Source of the DNA: an uncultured Chlorobiaceae bacterium
GTDB lineage: Bacteria; Bacteroidota; Chlorobiia; Chlorobiales; Chlorobiaceae
Assembly: GCA_903839405.1 (NCBI GenBank)
Contig: CAIMCD010000018.1
Span: 1-64,000, forward strand
Direction of reading: 5' to 3'
DNA: 64,000 bases
Below, piece by piece: positions 31,279 to 40,162 of this stretch. The notes under the pieces are model-generated. The model did no database searches. It was not told the origin of the DNA and was given only the letters and a program-made list of their open reading frames with translations. The translations under genes and the position numbers were made by a program. The stretch's first letter is position 1. Each line of letters opens with the position of its first letter.

Positions 31279-31608
31279 CTACGGCTGGCTTCCACCAGAA
31301 AAGAGCCTGAGACCGATAACGCCTGAGAGGATCAGCACAATACAGAGAATGCGGGCAATGTCGCGGGATTCGCCGAAGAGGAGCATCCCAAACAGGGCAA
31401 CTCCGGCCGCACCGATTCCGGTCCAGACACCGTAAGCTGTACCAACCGGAATGGTTTTCATGGCAAGGGAGAGGAGCCAGAAACTGGCAATCATCATAAG
31501 TGCAGTCAGGAGTGAGGGCCAGAGCCGGGTAAAACCTGCGGTATTTTTAAGACTCAGGGCCCATCCGCACTCCAGAAAACCGGCAACCACCAGATAGATC
31601 CACGCCAT
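31279..31608 (-). CDS. sugE: SMR-family exporter, SugE/Gdx type
   Basis: The 109-residue protein is a four-helix small multidrug resistance transporter. The essential Glu is in [15 protein letters not shown] (Glu13), and [14 protein letters not shown] is the pattern typical of the SugE/Gdx branch, whose studied members export guanidinium. I see no guanidine riboswitch upstream. It lies 34 bases downstream of the oxidoreductase gene and is probably cotranscribed, which is not an obvious functional pairing. Confidence 0.88.
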   Translation of the reverse strand: MAWIYLVVAGFLECGWALSLKNTAGFTRLWPSLLTALMMIASFWLLSLAMKTIPVGTAYGVWTGIGAAGVALFGMLLFGESRDIARILCIVLILSGVIGLRLFSGGSQP

Positions 31609-31642
31609 GATTCATTGTTGGTTAAGTGGACGAAAAGAAGGG

Positions 31643-32776
31643 TTAAATTTTAACCCAGCTCCGAAGCCGGTCGGACTCGCTGCCAGCATGGAGCACCTTC
31701 TGGATCATCAGACCATCCGAAAAACCGGCAGCATCATGAAATACCTTGTGCTTGTTGCGCAGCGCCTTCACAATCCGGTGAGCGAGAAAGGCAAACCCCA
31801 CGGCAAAAATGCCATGCACGGCCAGCGAGGAGTGGCGGATTTTCTCCTGTAACACCAGCTCGTCCCACGGCAAAATCGGCTCAATCAGCTTCCAGCGAGG
31901 CGCATCAATCAGGCTCCTGCCCCCTTTTGCGAGCGTATTGTCAACCTCCCACAACCGTCCGGCTCCGTCAAGCCTTATGGTTTTCAGGCTCCCGACCACC
32001 TCGAACGAAAACCAGGTATAGGCTCCAACGGTGGTGACATGCATAAGCGAAGAGCTGCCGAGAGCAACCGATGAGGGGCCGAACTTCATCATCATGGCAA
32101 AGCTGTCGTCCGAGGTCACGGCACACGGCTTGCCCTCCCAGTCAGGGCGGTAGGGAATACTTGTGGCCAGATTGCAGGAGACTTCCGAGATTTCACCAAC
32201 CAGATAACGGTTCAAATCAATCAGATGAGAGCCAATTGCACCAAGTGCCCCGCCCCCTCTGGTTTCATCACACCACCACGACCACGACTGATCGGGCCGG
32301 TTACGGCTGGCCAGATTGACAACGGCACGAACCTCATAGATTTTGCCGAGATCACCGCCATCAATCATCTGTTTCATGCTGCGAACCGCCGGATGAAAGC
32401 GCAGTTGATGATCCAGCAGCGCCAAACCGGGTGACCTTTCGGCCAAGTCAACCATTGCGGCCGCATCCGCGACCGTGAGCACAAAGGGCTTTTCACAGAG
32501 CACACTTTTACCGCTCTCAAGCACCCCGGTCACCATCTCCGCATGGAGAAAGGGCGGTGTGGTCACGCAAATCAGGTCAAGATCACACTTCAGCATATCG
32601 CGCCAGTCAGCAAACCCTTGCGGGATATCGAACATCTTCATGAACTTCAGGCGACGCTCCTCCGTCGGGCTTGCCACGGCCGACAACTCAACATTATCCA
32701 TCAACGAAAAAGCCGGAGCCTGTGCAATTTTAGCCCAGCCACTGCCCAAAAAACCTATTTTTATTTTTTTTTTCAC
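31643..32776 (-). CDS. Gfo/Idh/MocA family oxidoreductase
   Basis: This 377-residue protein has the N-terminal Rossmann fold ([17 protein letters not shown]), the family motif [13 protein letters not shown] near residue 95, and a C-terminal alpha/beta domain with [21 protein letters not shown], where the His is the usual catalytic residue. Family members oxidise or reduce sugars, inositols and biliverdin using NAD(P). The substrate cannot be told. It is upstream of the SMR exporter gene. Confidence 0.88.
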   Translation of the reverse strand: MKKKIKIGFLGSGWAKIAQAPAFSLMDNVELSAVASPTEERRLKFMKMFDIPQGFADWRDMLKCDLDLICVTTPPFLHAEMVTGVLESGKSVLCEKPFVLTVADAAAMVDLAERSPGLALLDHQLRFHPAVRSMKQMIDGGDLGKIYEVRAVVNLASRNRPDQSWSWWCDETRGGGALGAIGSHLIDLNRYLVGEISEVSCNLATSIPYRPDWEGKPCAVTSDDSFAMMMKFGPSSVALGSSSLMHVTTVGAYTWFSFEVVGSLKTIRLDGAGRLWEVDNTLAKGGRSLIDAPRWKLIEPILPWDELVLQEKIRHSSLAVHGIFAVGFAFLAHRIVKALRNKHKVFHDAAGFSDGLMIQKVLHAGSESDRLRSWVKI

Positions 32777-33200
32777 CTTCCGTTCCCGCTATATCTATAT
32801 ATTTTAATCTTTTGCAAAGAAAACAAGCAACTGAAAAGATAAATTACTTCACAATGGCGTCACCATATCAAAGTAAGCAATCATTTTTTCAGGATAAAGA
32901 GGTCTCACTGATTCCAACTTCTGAACGCCTTTGCCACTCCGGGAATGTACTAAAAAATTAAGGAAAAGGAACTATATCGCATCAATAAAATAAGGCAAAT
33001 GTTTTAGTTCCTCTGAAAAAGCGCGCTCTTGCATCTTGAACTTTGATTCAAGGAGAGGGCGGAGAATGTGTGGTGATTGAACGATAGCAGACAAAAGGAA
33101 TGAAGGAAGAAAGATTCCTCACCCCGAGAGGTACCTCTATCGAACGATCGATATCGGGATGCATTCTGCAATGAGATGAGAAGAGGAGGCGTACATAAAA
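32777..33200. other. AT-rich spacer without a supported gene
   Basis: Between the oxidoreductase start and the hemN terminator I see no gene. A 73-codon frame at 33004-33225 on the minus strand runs through the terminator and has no ribosome-binding site. The region should hold the promoter of the oxidoreductase-sugE pair near 32780-32850, which is very AT-rich. Confidence 0.5.
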
Positions 33201-33232
33201 AAGGGTGACCAACGTCACCCTTCAATTTTTTT
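33201..33232 (-). terminator. Bidirectional terminator after hemN
   Basis: AAGGGTGAC and GTCACCCTT form a 9-bp stem with a 4-base loop. T-runs flank it on both strands (TTTTTTATG on the minus strand side, AATTTTTTT on the plus). It lies 15 to 46 bases beyond the hemN stop. Confidence 0.88.
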
Positions 33233-33246
33233 CTAACCGATACCGC

Positions 33247-34665
33247 TCAGTCCTGCGACTGAAGTTTGGCCAGACGAGCTTTTTCGATGTAGGTTTTCTG
33301 GATATCGCGTGAAACATTGTAGGCCTTTGAGAGGCTGTCGGAGCTCCACAGCCTTGCGTCGAACGCCATGCAGATATTTCTCAGGAAGGGTATACCGACC
33401 TCGGTCACCCGCACCTTTTTGTCGCCCAGCACAACAAGACCATCATTCTGCATATCCTCAAGCCGGTAGAGCGCAATGTCAAGCTCTTCGGTATAGAGTT
33501 TCGGGTCTTCCCATGAGGTCTCCTGCTTGCACATCAGGTTCAGGATGTGACGGCGCAGCACCAAATCTTCGTCGGTAAGCAGATGGCCACGGTGGAGCGG
33601 GAAACGCCCTTCGTTGACAACACGGATATAGTCGATATCGTCACGCTCATTCTGAGCAAAAGCGTACCAGGTGTCGCTGATGGAGGAGGAACCGAGAGCC
33701 AGCATCATCTGGGTGGTGTTTTCCGTATAGCCCATGAAGTTACGGTGCAGGGTGCCGTTTTTTGCGGCAATATAGAGCGCGTCCCCTTCAATGGCGAAGT
33801 GGTCCATGCCGATCTCATGATAGCCAATAGACTCAAGCATGGCGCTGCCTTTATCGTAGAGTTCCTGCTTGACGTCACCGACCGGCAGATCCTCCTCCTT
33901 GAATTTGCGCTGCCCTTCGTACATGTGAGGGTTGTGGCCGTAGGCATAAAAAGCGAGGCGATCAGGCTTCAGCTCCATAACCTTCTGGATGGTATCGGTA
34001 ATGGTAGCGAGTGTCTGCTTCGGCAGGCCGTAAACAAGATCAAAATTCACCGAGGTAAAACCAATTTCGCGGGCAAGATCGACCTTCTCCTTGACCAGCT
34101 CGAATGACTGGGGGCGGTTGATCTCCTGCTGCACGATAGGATCAAAATCCTGGATACCAAAACTCATGCGGCGGAAGCCGACGCTGTAGAGCGCTTCAAG
34201 GTGCTCCCTTGAAGTTGATTTTGGATTGGTCTCAAAGCTGAACATGTAGTTGTCCATCTTGTTGACGTTCTTGCAGATACCCTCAATAAGTCGGACAAGG
34301 TTTTCCGGACTGAAAAAGGTTGGGGTACCGCCGCCGATGTGCAGCTCCTTGACGTTAAGTCTGCCGGGAAAAACATCGGTGTACATCTGCCACTCCTTGA
34401 GCAGTGCCTCCAGATAGGGAGTCTCATAGGAGTGATCCTGGGTACGATGAGCGTTACAGCCACAGAAGTAACAGTGATTCTCACAGTAGGGAATGTGGAT
34501 ATACAGGCTGATTCCCGTGGTCTCATTGCTGTCGTTAAACCCTTTGACCATCGCCTCTTTCCACTGCTCCTGCGTCACACCATCGGTGCTCCAGGAAGGA
34601 ATGGTGGGGTAGCTGGTGTAACGAGGGCCGGGATTGCTGTACTTTACTGCGAGATTAGTTGCCAT
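33247..34665 (-). CDS. hemN: Oxygen-independent coproporphyrinogen III oxidase
   Basis: HemN is a radical SAM enzyme that decarboxylates coproporphyrinogen III for heme and (bacterio)chlorophyll synthesis without oxygen, fitting an anaerobic phototroph. The cluster motif is [12 protein letters not shown] (C-x3-C-x2-C plus the extra Cys of true HemN), followed by [15 protein letters not shown] and [16 protein letters not shown] start it at the ATG at 34665, which has GAGGAAG upstream; the frame opens 6 codons earlier with TTG. At 472 residues it has the full length of the bacterial HemN type. It is divergent from purE. Confidence 0.95.
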   Translation of the reverse strand: MATNLAVKYSNPGPRYTSYPTIPSWSTDGVTQEQWKEAMVKGFNDSNETTGISLYIHIPYCENHCYFCGCNAHRTQDHSYETPYLEALLKEWQMYTDVFPGRLNVKELHIGGGTPTFFSPENLVRLIEGICKNVNKMDNYMFSFETNPKSTSREHLEALYSVGFRRMSFGIQDFDPIVQQEINRPQSFELVKEKVDLAREIGFTSVNFDLVYGLPKQTLATITDTIQKVMELKPDRLAFYAYGHNPHMYEGQRKFKEEDLPVGDVKQELYDKGSAMLESIGYHEIGMDHFAIEGDALYIAAKNGTLHRNFMGYTENTTQMMLALGSSSISDTWYAFAQNERDDIDYIRVVNEGRFPLHRGHLLTDEDLVLRRHILNLMCKQETSWEDPKLYTEELDIALYRLEDMQNDGLVVLGDKKVRVTEVGIPFLRNICMAFDARLWSSDSLSKAYNVSRDIQKTYIEKARLAKLQSQD

Positions 34666-34794
34666 TGTTATCTTCCTCAACAAGTATTATTTTTTTAAAT
34701 TCGCTTTCGTGAAAATACATAAAACTCGGCAATTTCATAAATCATTAGCCTATAAACCGGCTTCGCATCCGAGAGGGAGAACCCTTCTTTTTTT

Positions 34795-35322
34795 ATGATC
34801 AAAAAAAACAGCGAGAAAACAGCCCCGGCGGTCGGGATCATCATGGGTTCAGACTCCGATTTCGACATCATGAAAGAGGCTTCCCTCATCCTTGACGGAT
34901 TTGGCATTTGCTCGGAGATCTCGGTTATCTCGGCGCATAGAACTCCCCATGACCTTGAAGTTTATGCCTCTTCAGCCATCGAGCGCGGCCTTAAAATTAT
35001 TATCGCCGGAGCCGGCGGAGCGGCCCACCTTCCCGGCGTTACCGCAGCATTGACGGTGCTGCCGGTCATCGGAGTGCCGATTTTCAGCAAGAAGCTGAGC
35101 GGCGAGGATGCGCTTTACTCTATTGTTCAAATGCCTGCGGGCATTCCGGTGGCAACCGTCGGCATTGACAACGCCCGGAATGCGGCGCTGCTGGCCGTGC
35201 AGATCCTTGCCCTTTCCGATGCACCCCTGATGGAGGCCCTCGTTGCATACCGCAAAAAACTGGCCGAAGAGTCCCGTCAGAAAACCGGAAAAATCCGGGA
35301 AAAACTCCATGCAAAAAGCTGA
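34795..35322 (+). CDS. purE: N5-carboxyaminoimidazole ribonucleotide mutase
   Basis: PurE moves the carboxylate of N5-CAIR to give CAIR in purine synthesis. The 175-residue protein has [12 protein letters not shown] (phosphate-binding loop with the catalytic Ser/Asp), SAHRTPHDL with the catalytic His, and [15 protein letters not shown] with GVPI, all typical of class I PurE. The C-terminal ~20 residues are Lys/Arg-rich. purK is not adjacent. The downstream cupin gene overlaps its stop by 14 bases. Confidence 0.95.
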   Translation: MIKKNSEKTAPAVGIIMGSDSDFDIMKEASLILDGFGICSEISVISAHRTPHDLEVYASSAIERGLKIIIAGAGGAAHLPGVTAALTVLPVIGVPIFSKKLSGEDALYSIVQMPAGIPVATVGIDNARNAALLAVQILALSDAPLMEALVAYRKKLAEESRQKTGKIREKLHAKS

Positions 35323-35809
35323 GTTCTGGATAGAGCGCCTGCGGCTGGAGCCGCATCCTGAAGGGGGTTACTACCGCGAAAGCTACCGAAGCCGTGGCGC
35401 TTATCCCTTCGGGAGCGATACGCTCTTCCGTAGCCCCCGCTCATGGGCCACGGCGATCTACTATCTGCTCAAGGGGTCACAGCTCTCAAAGCTCCACCGG
35501 ATTCACTCGGATGAGCTCTGGTTCTTCCACGCCGGAAATCCTCTCACGGTTTATCTTTTTCCGCCAGAGGGCGAGCCATCAAGCTTCACCCTCGGCCCCT
35601 CGCCCGATCAAGGCCAGACCCTCCAGGAGTGTGTTGCGGCCGGATGCTGGTTCGGCGCCTCTCTCGAAGAGCCGGAAGAGGAGAACTTTGCACTGGTAAG
35701 CTGCGTTGTTGCGCCAGGTTTTGACTTCAGGGACTTTATCTTTGCAGAACAAGAGGAACTGCTCCGCCAATTTCCCCTCCACTCCCGACTCATTGAGCGT
35801 CTCACCTGA
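35309..35809 (+). CDS. Cupin family protein (DUF985)
   Basis: The 166-residue protein starts at the ATG at 35309 ([20 protein letters not shown]); it matches the DUF985 cupin group: [43 protein letters not shown] with the metal-type His residues, and [13 protein letters not shown] near the end. Such proteins form small beta-barrels; some act as sugar epimerase-like enzymes but most have no known role. It is translationally coupled to purE by a 14-base overlap, but I see no functional reason for that pairing. Confidence 0.87.
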   Translation: MQKAEFWIERLRLEPHPEGGYYRESYRSRGAYPFGSDTLFRSPRSWATAIYYLLKGSQLSKLHRIHSDELWFFHAGNPLTVYLFPPEGEPSSFTLGPSPDQGQTLQECVAAGCWFGASLEEPEEENFALVSCVVAPGFDFRDFIFAEQEELLRQFPLHSRLIERLT

Positions 35810-36226
35810 ATAAAAAGCGATGCACTCCAGCATAGCGGCATCATGCCAGCATGTTAATAATCAGTTAAAAAAGCAGCTTTTTGCATAAAAAGAGTGATTT
35901 CCGGTTTTTTTTTACTTTAAGGCGTTTCAACCTTTACAGAAAAGCCCTTTATTAAGAACAGGCAGAATCAACATGAGCAAGCGGTGCGCCGCCATGATGG
36001 TAACCATCACCGCGGCACACCCGGGAAAAATGATGCATCATAAATTTACTAAGGCAGCTCTATTTATTGCCAGTGAGAAGCCCGAAAACAAGGAGGACGG
36101 AGCAGAGAAACCGGAGTGTACACCTAAGTACATGAGGATTTCGAGCACCGCCCAACGCAGTGATTGGGTTTCGGAACAAATAAATAGAGGTGCCTATCAG
36201 AGAACCGATTATTTGAAATTAAGGCA
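35810..36226. other. Spacer upstream of ndh; one doubtful small frame
   Basis: No gene can be supported. An 85-codon frame (35973-36230) overlaps the ndh start as ATGA, which would suggest coupling, but its protein is unusually rich in Met, Lys and Thr, resembles nothing, and lacks a ribosome-binding site. The DNA around 35850-35950 is AT-rich and may contain the ndh promoter. Confidence 0.35.
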
Positions 36227-37528
36227 ATGAAAAAACGAGTTGTTATAGTAGGTGGAGGATTTGCAGGACTTAATGCCGCCAGAGTACTGGGCAATAAAGT
36301 GGATATTGAAGTTACCCTGATCGACCGGAAGAACTACCACCTTTTCCAGCCACTCCTCTATCAGGTTGCCATGGCGGCACTTGGCGAGGGCGACATTGCT
36401 GCGCCTCTCCGAAACATGCTGGCGAACTACCAGAACATCACGGTATTCAAGGGAATAGTCGAGCAAATCGACATGAAAAGGAAAACCGTCACAACCGATT
36501 TCGGCGATATTGAGTATGACTACCTGATCCTTGCCTGTGGTGTGCAGCACCACTATTTCGGCCACAACGAGTGGGAGGAGTTTGCACCCGGACTGAAAAC
36601 CCTTGCGCAGGCAAAAGAGATCCGGCGGCGAGTGATGGAGGCATATGAGTGTGCCGAAAGAACCAAGGATCCGGTGGAACGCAAAAAACTCTTGACCTTT
36701 GTGATTGTGGGAGGCGGCCCGACCGGCGTGGAGCTTGCCGGTTCAATCGGCGAAATGAGCCGCTACACCCTCTCAAAATTTTACCGGAACATCGACCCCA
36801 AACTCACCCGAATCTTCATTGTTGAGGCGGCGCCGCGCATTCTTGGCTCTTTTGACCCTGAGCTGGCCAGCAAGGCAACCCGTTCTTTGGAGAAACTCGG
36901 CGTACAGGTCTGGGCAAGCAGCATGGTGACTGACGTTGATGCGGACGGTGTACAGATCGGCAATGAACGCATTGAGGCCGCAACCGTACTATGGGCCGCT
37001 GGTGTAACGGCCATCACCATCGGCAAAAAAATGGGGCTTGATACCGACCGGATCGGGCGGATTGTGGTTGATAAAGACCTCAGCATAGCTCCTCATCCGG
37101 AGATCTTTGTGGGCGGTGACCTTGCATACTTTGTACCGGAAAACGGCATCCCGCTGCCGGGGCTTGCGCCTGTAGCCCTGCAGCAGGGACGGGCTATCGG
37201 CAGGAACATTCTGCTCGACAGCAAACAAAAGCCGCGGAAAGCCTTCCGCTACCGCGACAAGGGCCAGATGGCCACCATCGGAAAAAACAAGGCCATCGTA
37301 GAGTTCGGCAAAATAAAGTTTGATGGTATTTTTGCCTGGTTCACCTGGCTCTTGGTGCACATCTATTTTCTCACCAGCTTCCGTCACCGGGTCTTTGTGC
37401 TACTCCAATGGGGATGGTCATACTTCACCTTCAGCTATGGTGCCCGCCTGATTGTCAATCGCGAATGGCGCTTCTATCCAAACGCTAAGGAGCCGGCAAA
37501 AAGCACTACAACAACCGACAAAAGCTGA
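36227..37528 (+). CDS. ndh: Type II NADH:quinone oxidoreductase-like flavoprotein
   Basis: NDH-2 enzymes are membrane-bound flavoproteins that pass electrons from NADH to quinone without pumping protons. The 433-residue protein has the FAD motif VVIVGGGFAGLNAARVL at residues 4-20, the NDH-2 pattern HLFQPLLYQVAMAALGEGDIA, a second nucleotide motif VIVGGGPTGVELAGSI and the FAD-ribityl motif VGGDLAYF, then AVALQQGR-like quinone-site sequence (PVALQQGRAIG) and C-terminal hydrophobic helices (FAWFTWLLVHIYFL). The following small membrane-protein gene overlaps its stop (TGATG). It could also be another quinone reductase of this superfamily, but it lacks the cysteines of sulfide:quinone reductase. 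Confidence 0.88.
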   Translation: MKKRVVIVGGGFAGLNAARVLGNKVDIEVTLIDRKNYHLFQPLLYQVAMAALGEGDIAAPLRNMLANYQNITVFKGIVEQIDMKRKTVTTDFGDIEYDYLILACGVQHHYFGHNEWEEFAPGLKTLAQAKEIRRRVMEAYECAERTKDPVERKKLLTFVIVGGGPTGVELAGSIGEMSRYTLSKFYRNIDPKLTRIFIVEAAPRILGSFDPELASKATRSLEKLGVQVWASSMVTDVDADGVQIGNERIEAATVLWAAGVTAITIGKKMGLDTDRIGRIVVDKDLSIAPHPEIFVGGDLAYFVPENGIPLPGLAPVALQQGRAIGRNILLDSKQKPRKAFRYRDKGQMATIGKNKAIVEFGKIKFDGIFAWFTWLLVHIYFLTSFRHRVFVLLQWGWSYFTFSYGARLIVNREWRFYPNAKEPAKSTTTTDKS

Positions 37529-37737
37529 TGAAAGGGATCTCGGCGGCAATGGTAACCGGTATGCTTTTGGCCTTGACGTTTCTCGCCATTGCGCTCTCTA
37601 TCCTCCTGTTTCCCGCAAGTGTGCCTGCTGTAGCCCGCCATGACCTCCAGCTCTACGCCCTCCTCACCGGGGCGTACGGCATCTGGCGCCTTATTCGCGT
37701 CTGGATGCTCTGGAGAGAAGCGCAGGAAAATGGATGA
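37528..37737 (+). CDS. Small two-helix membrane protein coupled to ndh
   Basis: The 69-residue protein has two hydrophobic helices (about residues 5-28 and 40-55) joined by a short loop, with a basic/acidic end. Its ATG overlaps the ndh stop codon (TGATG), so it is translated from the same message. No family is recognised; it may help anchor or regulate the oxidoreductase, but that is only suggested by position. Confidence 0.65.
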   Translation: MKGISAAMVTGMLLALTFLAIALSILLFPASVPAVARHDLQLYALLTGAYGIWRLIRVWMLWREAQENG

Positions 37738-37973
37738 ATACAACCATATCAGATAGCGTGATAGAGTTCACTCTCCCACCCTAAAATTTACGTATTTTGA
37801 TCTTGATCTTAATATCATACGCTGTAAAGCAACAGTCTTTCGACACATTTATTTTGTACTACCGTATTTTCTATGCAGCGACTTAAGTTCTTACTCCAAT
37901 AATCACATCAATACGCAAGCAAAGAATCTGGTTTAAAAAATCTACCGGTCAACCATTTGATTCCGTTGTTCCA

Positions 37974-38363
37974 CTAAATTATTCGAAAACCCGTAATTAT
38001 TATAAGCCAAGAAATTACAAATACAAAAGGAATCCCAATATTACATGTCCACCCTAACATGGTTGAGATATAAGAGACAAAATAAGTGCTAAGGCCATAC
38101 TCATTTTTAAGACGATGCATCGCTATAATTGCACCAATCACTCCCATAAAAATAAAAACACTTGTCAATAGTCCTATTATTGGGACGAGGCAAATTAACA
38201 AATAAATTTTTGGCGACTGACAGGTTGCTGAGGTAATGGAGATACCATAAGCTGTAAAAAGTAATGATTGTGTAACACCAAGCCATGACAATCTATTGTT
38301 GACAAAATCTTCTTCTAATTTCCATCGAGCCCTTCCTTCTGATAAATTATCATTGTCATCCAT
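37974..38363 (-). CDS. Small membrane protein of the AT-rich operon
   Basis: The 129-residue protein has an amphipathic N-terminus (ARWKLEEDFVNNRLSWLGVTQ) followed by three hydrophobic segments (about residues 33-50, 53-78 and 103-127). I know similar small membrane proteins in other bacteria only as hypotheticals. It is 74 bases downstream of deoC in the same direction, in AT-rich DNA, so it may belong to the deoC-SDR-radical SAM transcript or be an independent newcomer. Confidence 0.65.
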   Translation of the reverse strand: MDDNDNLSEGRARWKLEEDFVNNRLSWLGVTQSLLFTAYGISITSATCQSPKIYLLICLVPIIGLLTSVFIFMGVIGAIIAMHRLKNEYGLSTYFVSYISTMLGWTCNIGIPFVFVISWLIIITGFRII

Positions 38364-38437
38364 ATTCTTTCACTGAAATATTAACATCTCGCTTATAAAA
38401 TATTTTTTGATTTTGGAGGGAAAAATAGAAAAGGACA

Positions 38438-39121
38438 TTATTTTGAAATTATTTCATATTCTTTTATTATATCAACACTTTTGGAGCAACCAAGTCTTGT
38501 TGCACCAGCTTGCAATAACAATAATGCATCCTGAAGTGTCTTTATTCCTCCTGATGCTTTGACTCCAGTTTCATTACCAACAACGCCTCGCATCGTCTCA
38601 ATATCTTTAATAGTAGCAGATCCTCCAAATAAGCCTGTATTTGATTTAACCAAATGAGCGCCAGCTTCTTTAGCTAACAGACATGCTTTTTTAATTTCCC
38701 ATTCTGTCAGAAGCTGTGTCTCAATTATTACTTTACAGATTTTTCCAGAAATTGCATTTATCACCATTTCTATATCATTTCTTACAAAAGCATAATTACC
38801 ATCCTTAAAAGCCCCAATATTTAAAACCATATCAAACTCTTCTGCGCCATTCATTAACCCCTCTTGGGCTTCAAATACTTTCGTACTTGTAGTATTTGCA
38901 CCCGTAGGAAAACCAATCGGAACACCAACCTTAATCGAAGTGCCATGCAAAAGAGTCGCTGCATATTTGACTCGGCAAGGATTGACAAATACCGCTGAAA
39001 AGCCATATTGCACTGCATCTTGACAAGCTTGAGCTATCTCAATCTGTGTTGCATCTGATTTTATAATAGTATGATCAATGATGTTGGCGAGTTTACTTAC
39101 ATATAGTTTACTCATACTCAA
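38438..39121 (-). CDS. deoC: Deoxyribose-phosphate aldolase
   Basis: DeoC splits 2-deoxyribose 5-phosphate into acetaldehyde and glyceraldehyde 3-phosphate, or makes it in reverse. The 227-residue protein has the class I aldolase residues in place: IDHTIIKSDAT, EFDMVLNIGAFKDG with the catalytic Asp, the Schiff-base Lys in LVKSNTGLFGGSATI and the second Lys in VKASGGIKT. No other deo gene is nearby. Instead it sits in an AT-rich group behind an SDR and a radical SAM gene, so a biosynthetic use in a sugar pathway is plausible. Codon use is clearly more AT-rich than in the core genes. Confidence 0.92.
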   Translation of the reverse strand: MSMSKLYVSKLANIIDHTIIKSDATQIEIAQACQDAVQYGFSAVFVNPCRVKYAATLLHGTSIKVGVPIGFPTGANTTSTKVFEAQEGLMNGAEEFDMVLNIGAFKDGNYAFVRNDIEMVINAISGKICKVIIETQLLTEWEIKKACLLAKEAGAHLVKSNTGLFGGSATIKDIETMRGVVGNETGVKASGGIKTLQDALLLLQAGATRLGCSKSVDIIKEYEIISK

Positions 39122-39252
39122 ATATAAATATTAAAAAAACAGCGCTTTAATAATATTCAAAATAAACATTAAGCAAAGATTTCAGGCAAAAGCTTAAAAT
39201 ACCTTAGAATATATTACAGCATTATTTAACAATACAAATACAGATCAATTAG

Positions 39253-40152
39253 TTATTGATCATATTCTTCACTCAGAACTTTCATGTGAAGCAACCCTTC
39301 ATCTAGACTCCATATCCTAGTTTTTAGCAATTTTGACACTTTCAGATTTATCATAGAACAATCAGCCGGCCTATAATACCTAAAATCTACTTCACTGATC
39401 GATATCGGCACAATAAGTTCATTACTAAAATGAAATATTTCAGCCATTTTCAAACCAAACTCATAGCGACTTACTCGTTTTGATCCACATATATGATATA
39501 ACCCCTGAAATTCTTTACACAAAGCCAATTCCATCAATATATCACATAAATTATTTAAATATATAGGTGACCTGTATTCATCAATAAACAACTCAACCTC
39601 TTTATTATTCATTAAATCTATCATTATTTTTTCCGCAAAACACTTTGACAAATTTGCACTAATTCCATAAACAAGTGAAATTCGTGCAATACAATAATCA
39701 GAGCACACAGAAATAACTATATTTTCGCCGTCTAATTTTGTCCTTCCATAAAAGCATGATGGTTCAGCACCATCTTCCTCCGCATAAAATTTTTTATTAC
39801 CAGAAAAAACATTATCTGTCGATATATATATTAATCTTGCATTAACTTTTTCTGCTGCTATTGCGATATTTTCCACACCACAAACATTAACACTGCAAGC
39901 ATATTGCTTATTATTCTCACAAATAGCTGCATTTGCTATTGCAGCAGTATGAATTATAACATCTGGTCTATATCGGCAGAACAAATCCTCCACTTTTTTC
40001 TTATCAGTAATATCCAAATGCAATAAAATAAAATGACCATTTTGATTAACTGGTGATGTACTGTATGTAATAATTGTTTTTATCTGCAGCGATAGTATAG
40101 ATGCTAATGATCCTCCCAAAAACCCAGCCCCACCAGTTATCAAGATAATCAT
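39253..40152 (-). CDS. NAD-dependent sugar epimerase/dehydratase family protein (RmlD-like)
   Basis: The 299-residue protein is an extended short-chain dehydrogenase: the NAD(P)-binding ILITGGAGFLGGSLASIL at the N-terminus, HTAAIANAAICENN, a Ser/Thr-Asp in YISTDNVFSG and the catalytic Tyr-x3-Lys in CFYGRTKLDGE. Features such as DNVFSG and the C-terminal RPADCSMINLKVSKLL resemble dTDP-4-dehydrorhamnose reductases, which act on sugar nucleotides. It starts 10 bases after the radical SAM gene ends, so the two are surely cotranscribed, and 131 bases precede deoC. The real substrate is unknown. Confidence 0.85.
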   Translation of the reverse strand: MIILITGGAGFLGGSLASILSLQIKTIITYSTSPVNQNGHFILLHLDITDKKKVEDLFCRYRPDVIIHTAAIANAAICENNKQYACSVNVCGVENIAIAAEKVNARLIYISTDNVFSGNKKFYAEEDGAEPSCFYGRTKLDGENIVISVCSDYCIARISLVYGISANLSKCFAEKIMIDLMNNKEVELFIDEYRSPIYLNNLCDILMELALCKEFQGLYHICGSKRVSRYEFGLKMAEIFHFSNELIVPISISEVDFRYYRPADCSMINLKVSKLLKTRIWSLDEGLLHMKVLSEEYDQ

Positions 40153-40162
40153 CTATATTAAA

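Noticed and set aside
33004-33225. A 73-codon minus-strand frame
   Set aside because: It runs into the hemN terminator hairpin, lacks a ribosome-binding site and matches nothing.
35973-36230. An 85-codon frame ending in an ATGA overlap with ndh
   Set aside because: The overlap is attractive, but the protein composition is odd and no ribosome-binding site precedes it; not enough support to call a gene.
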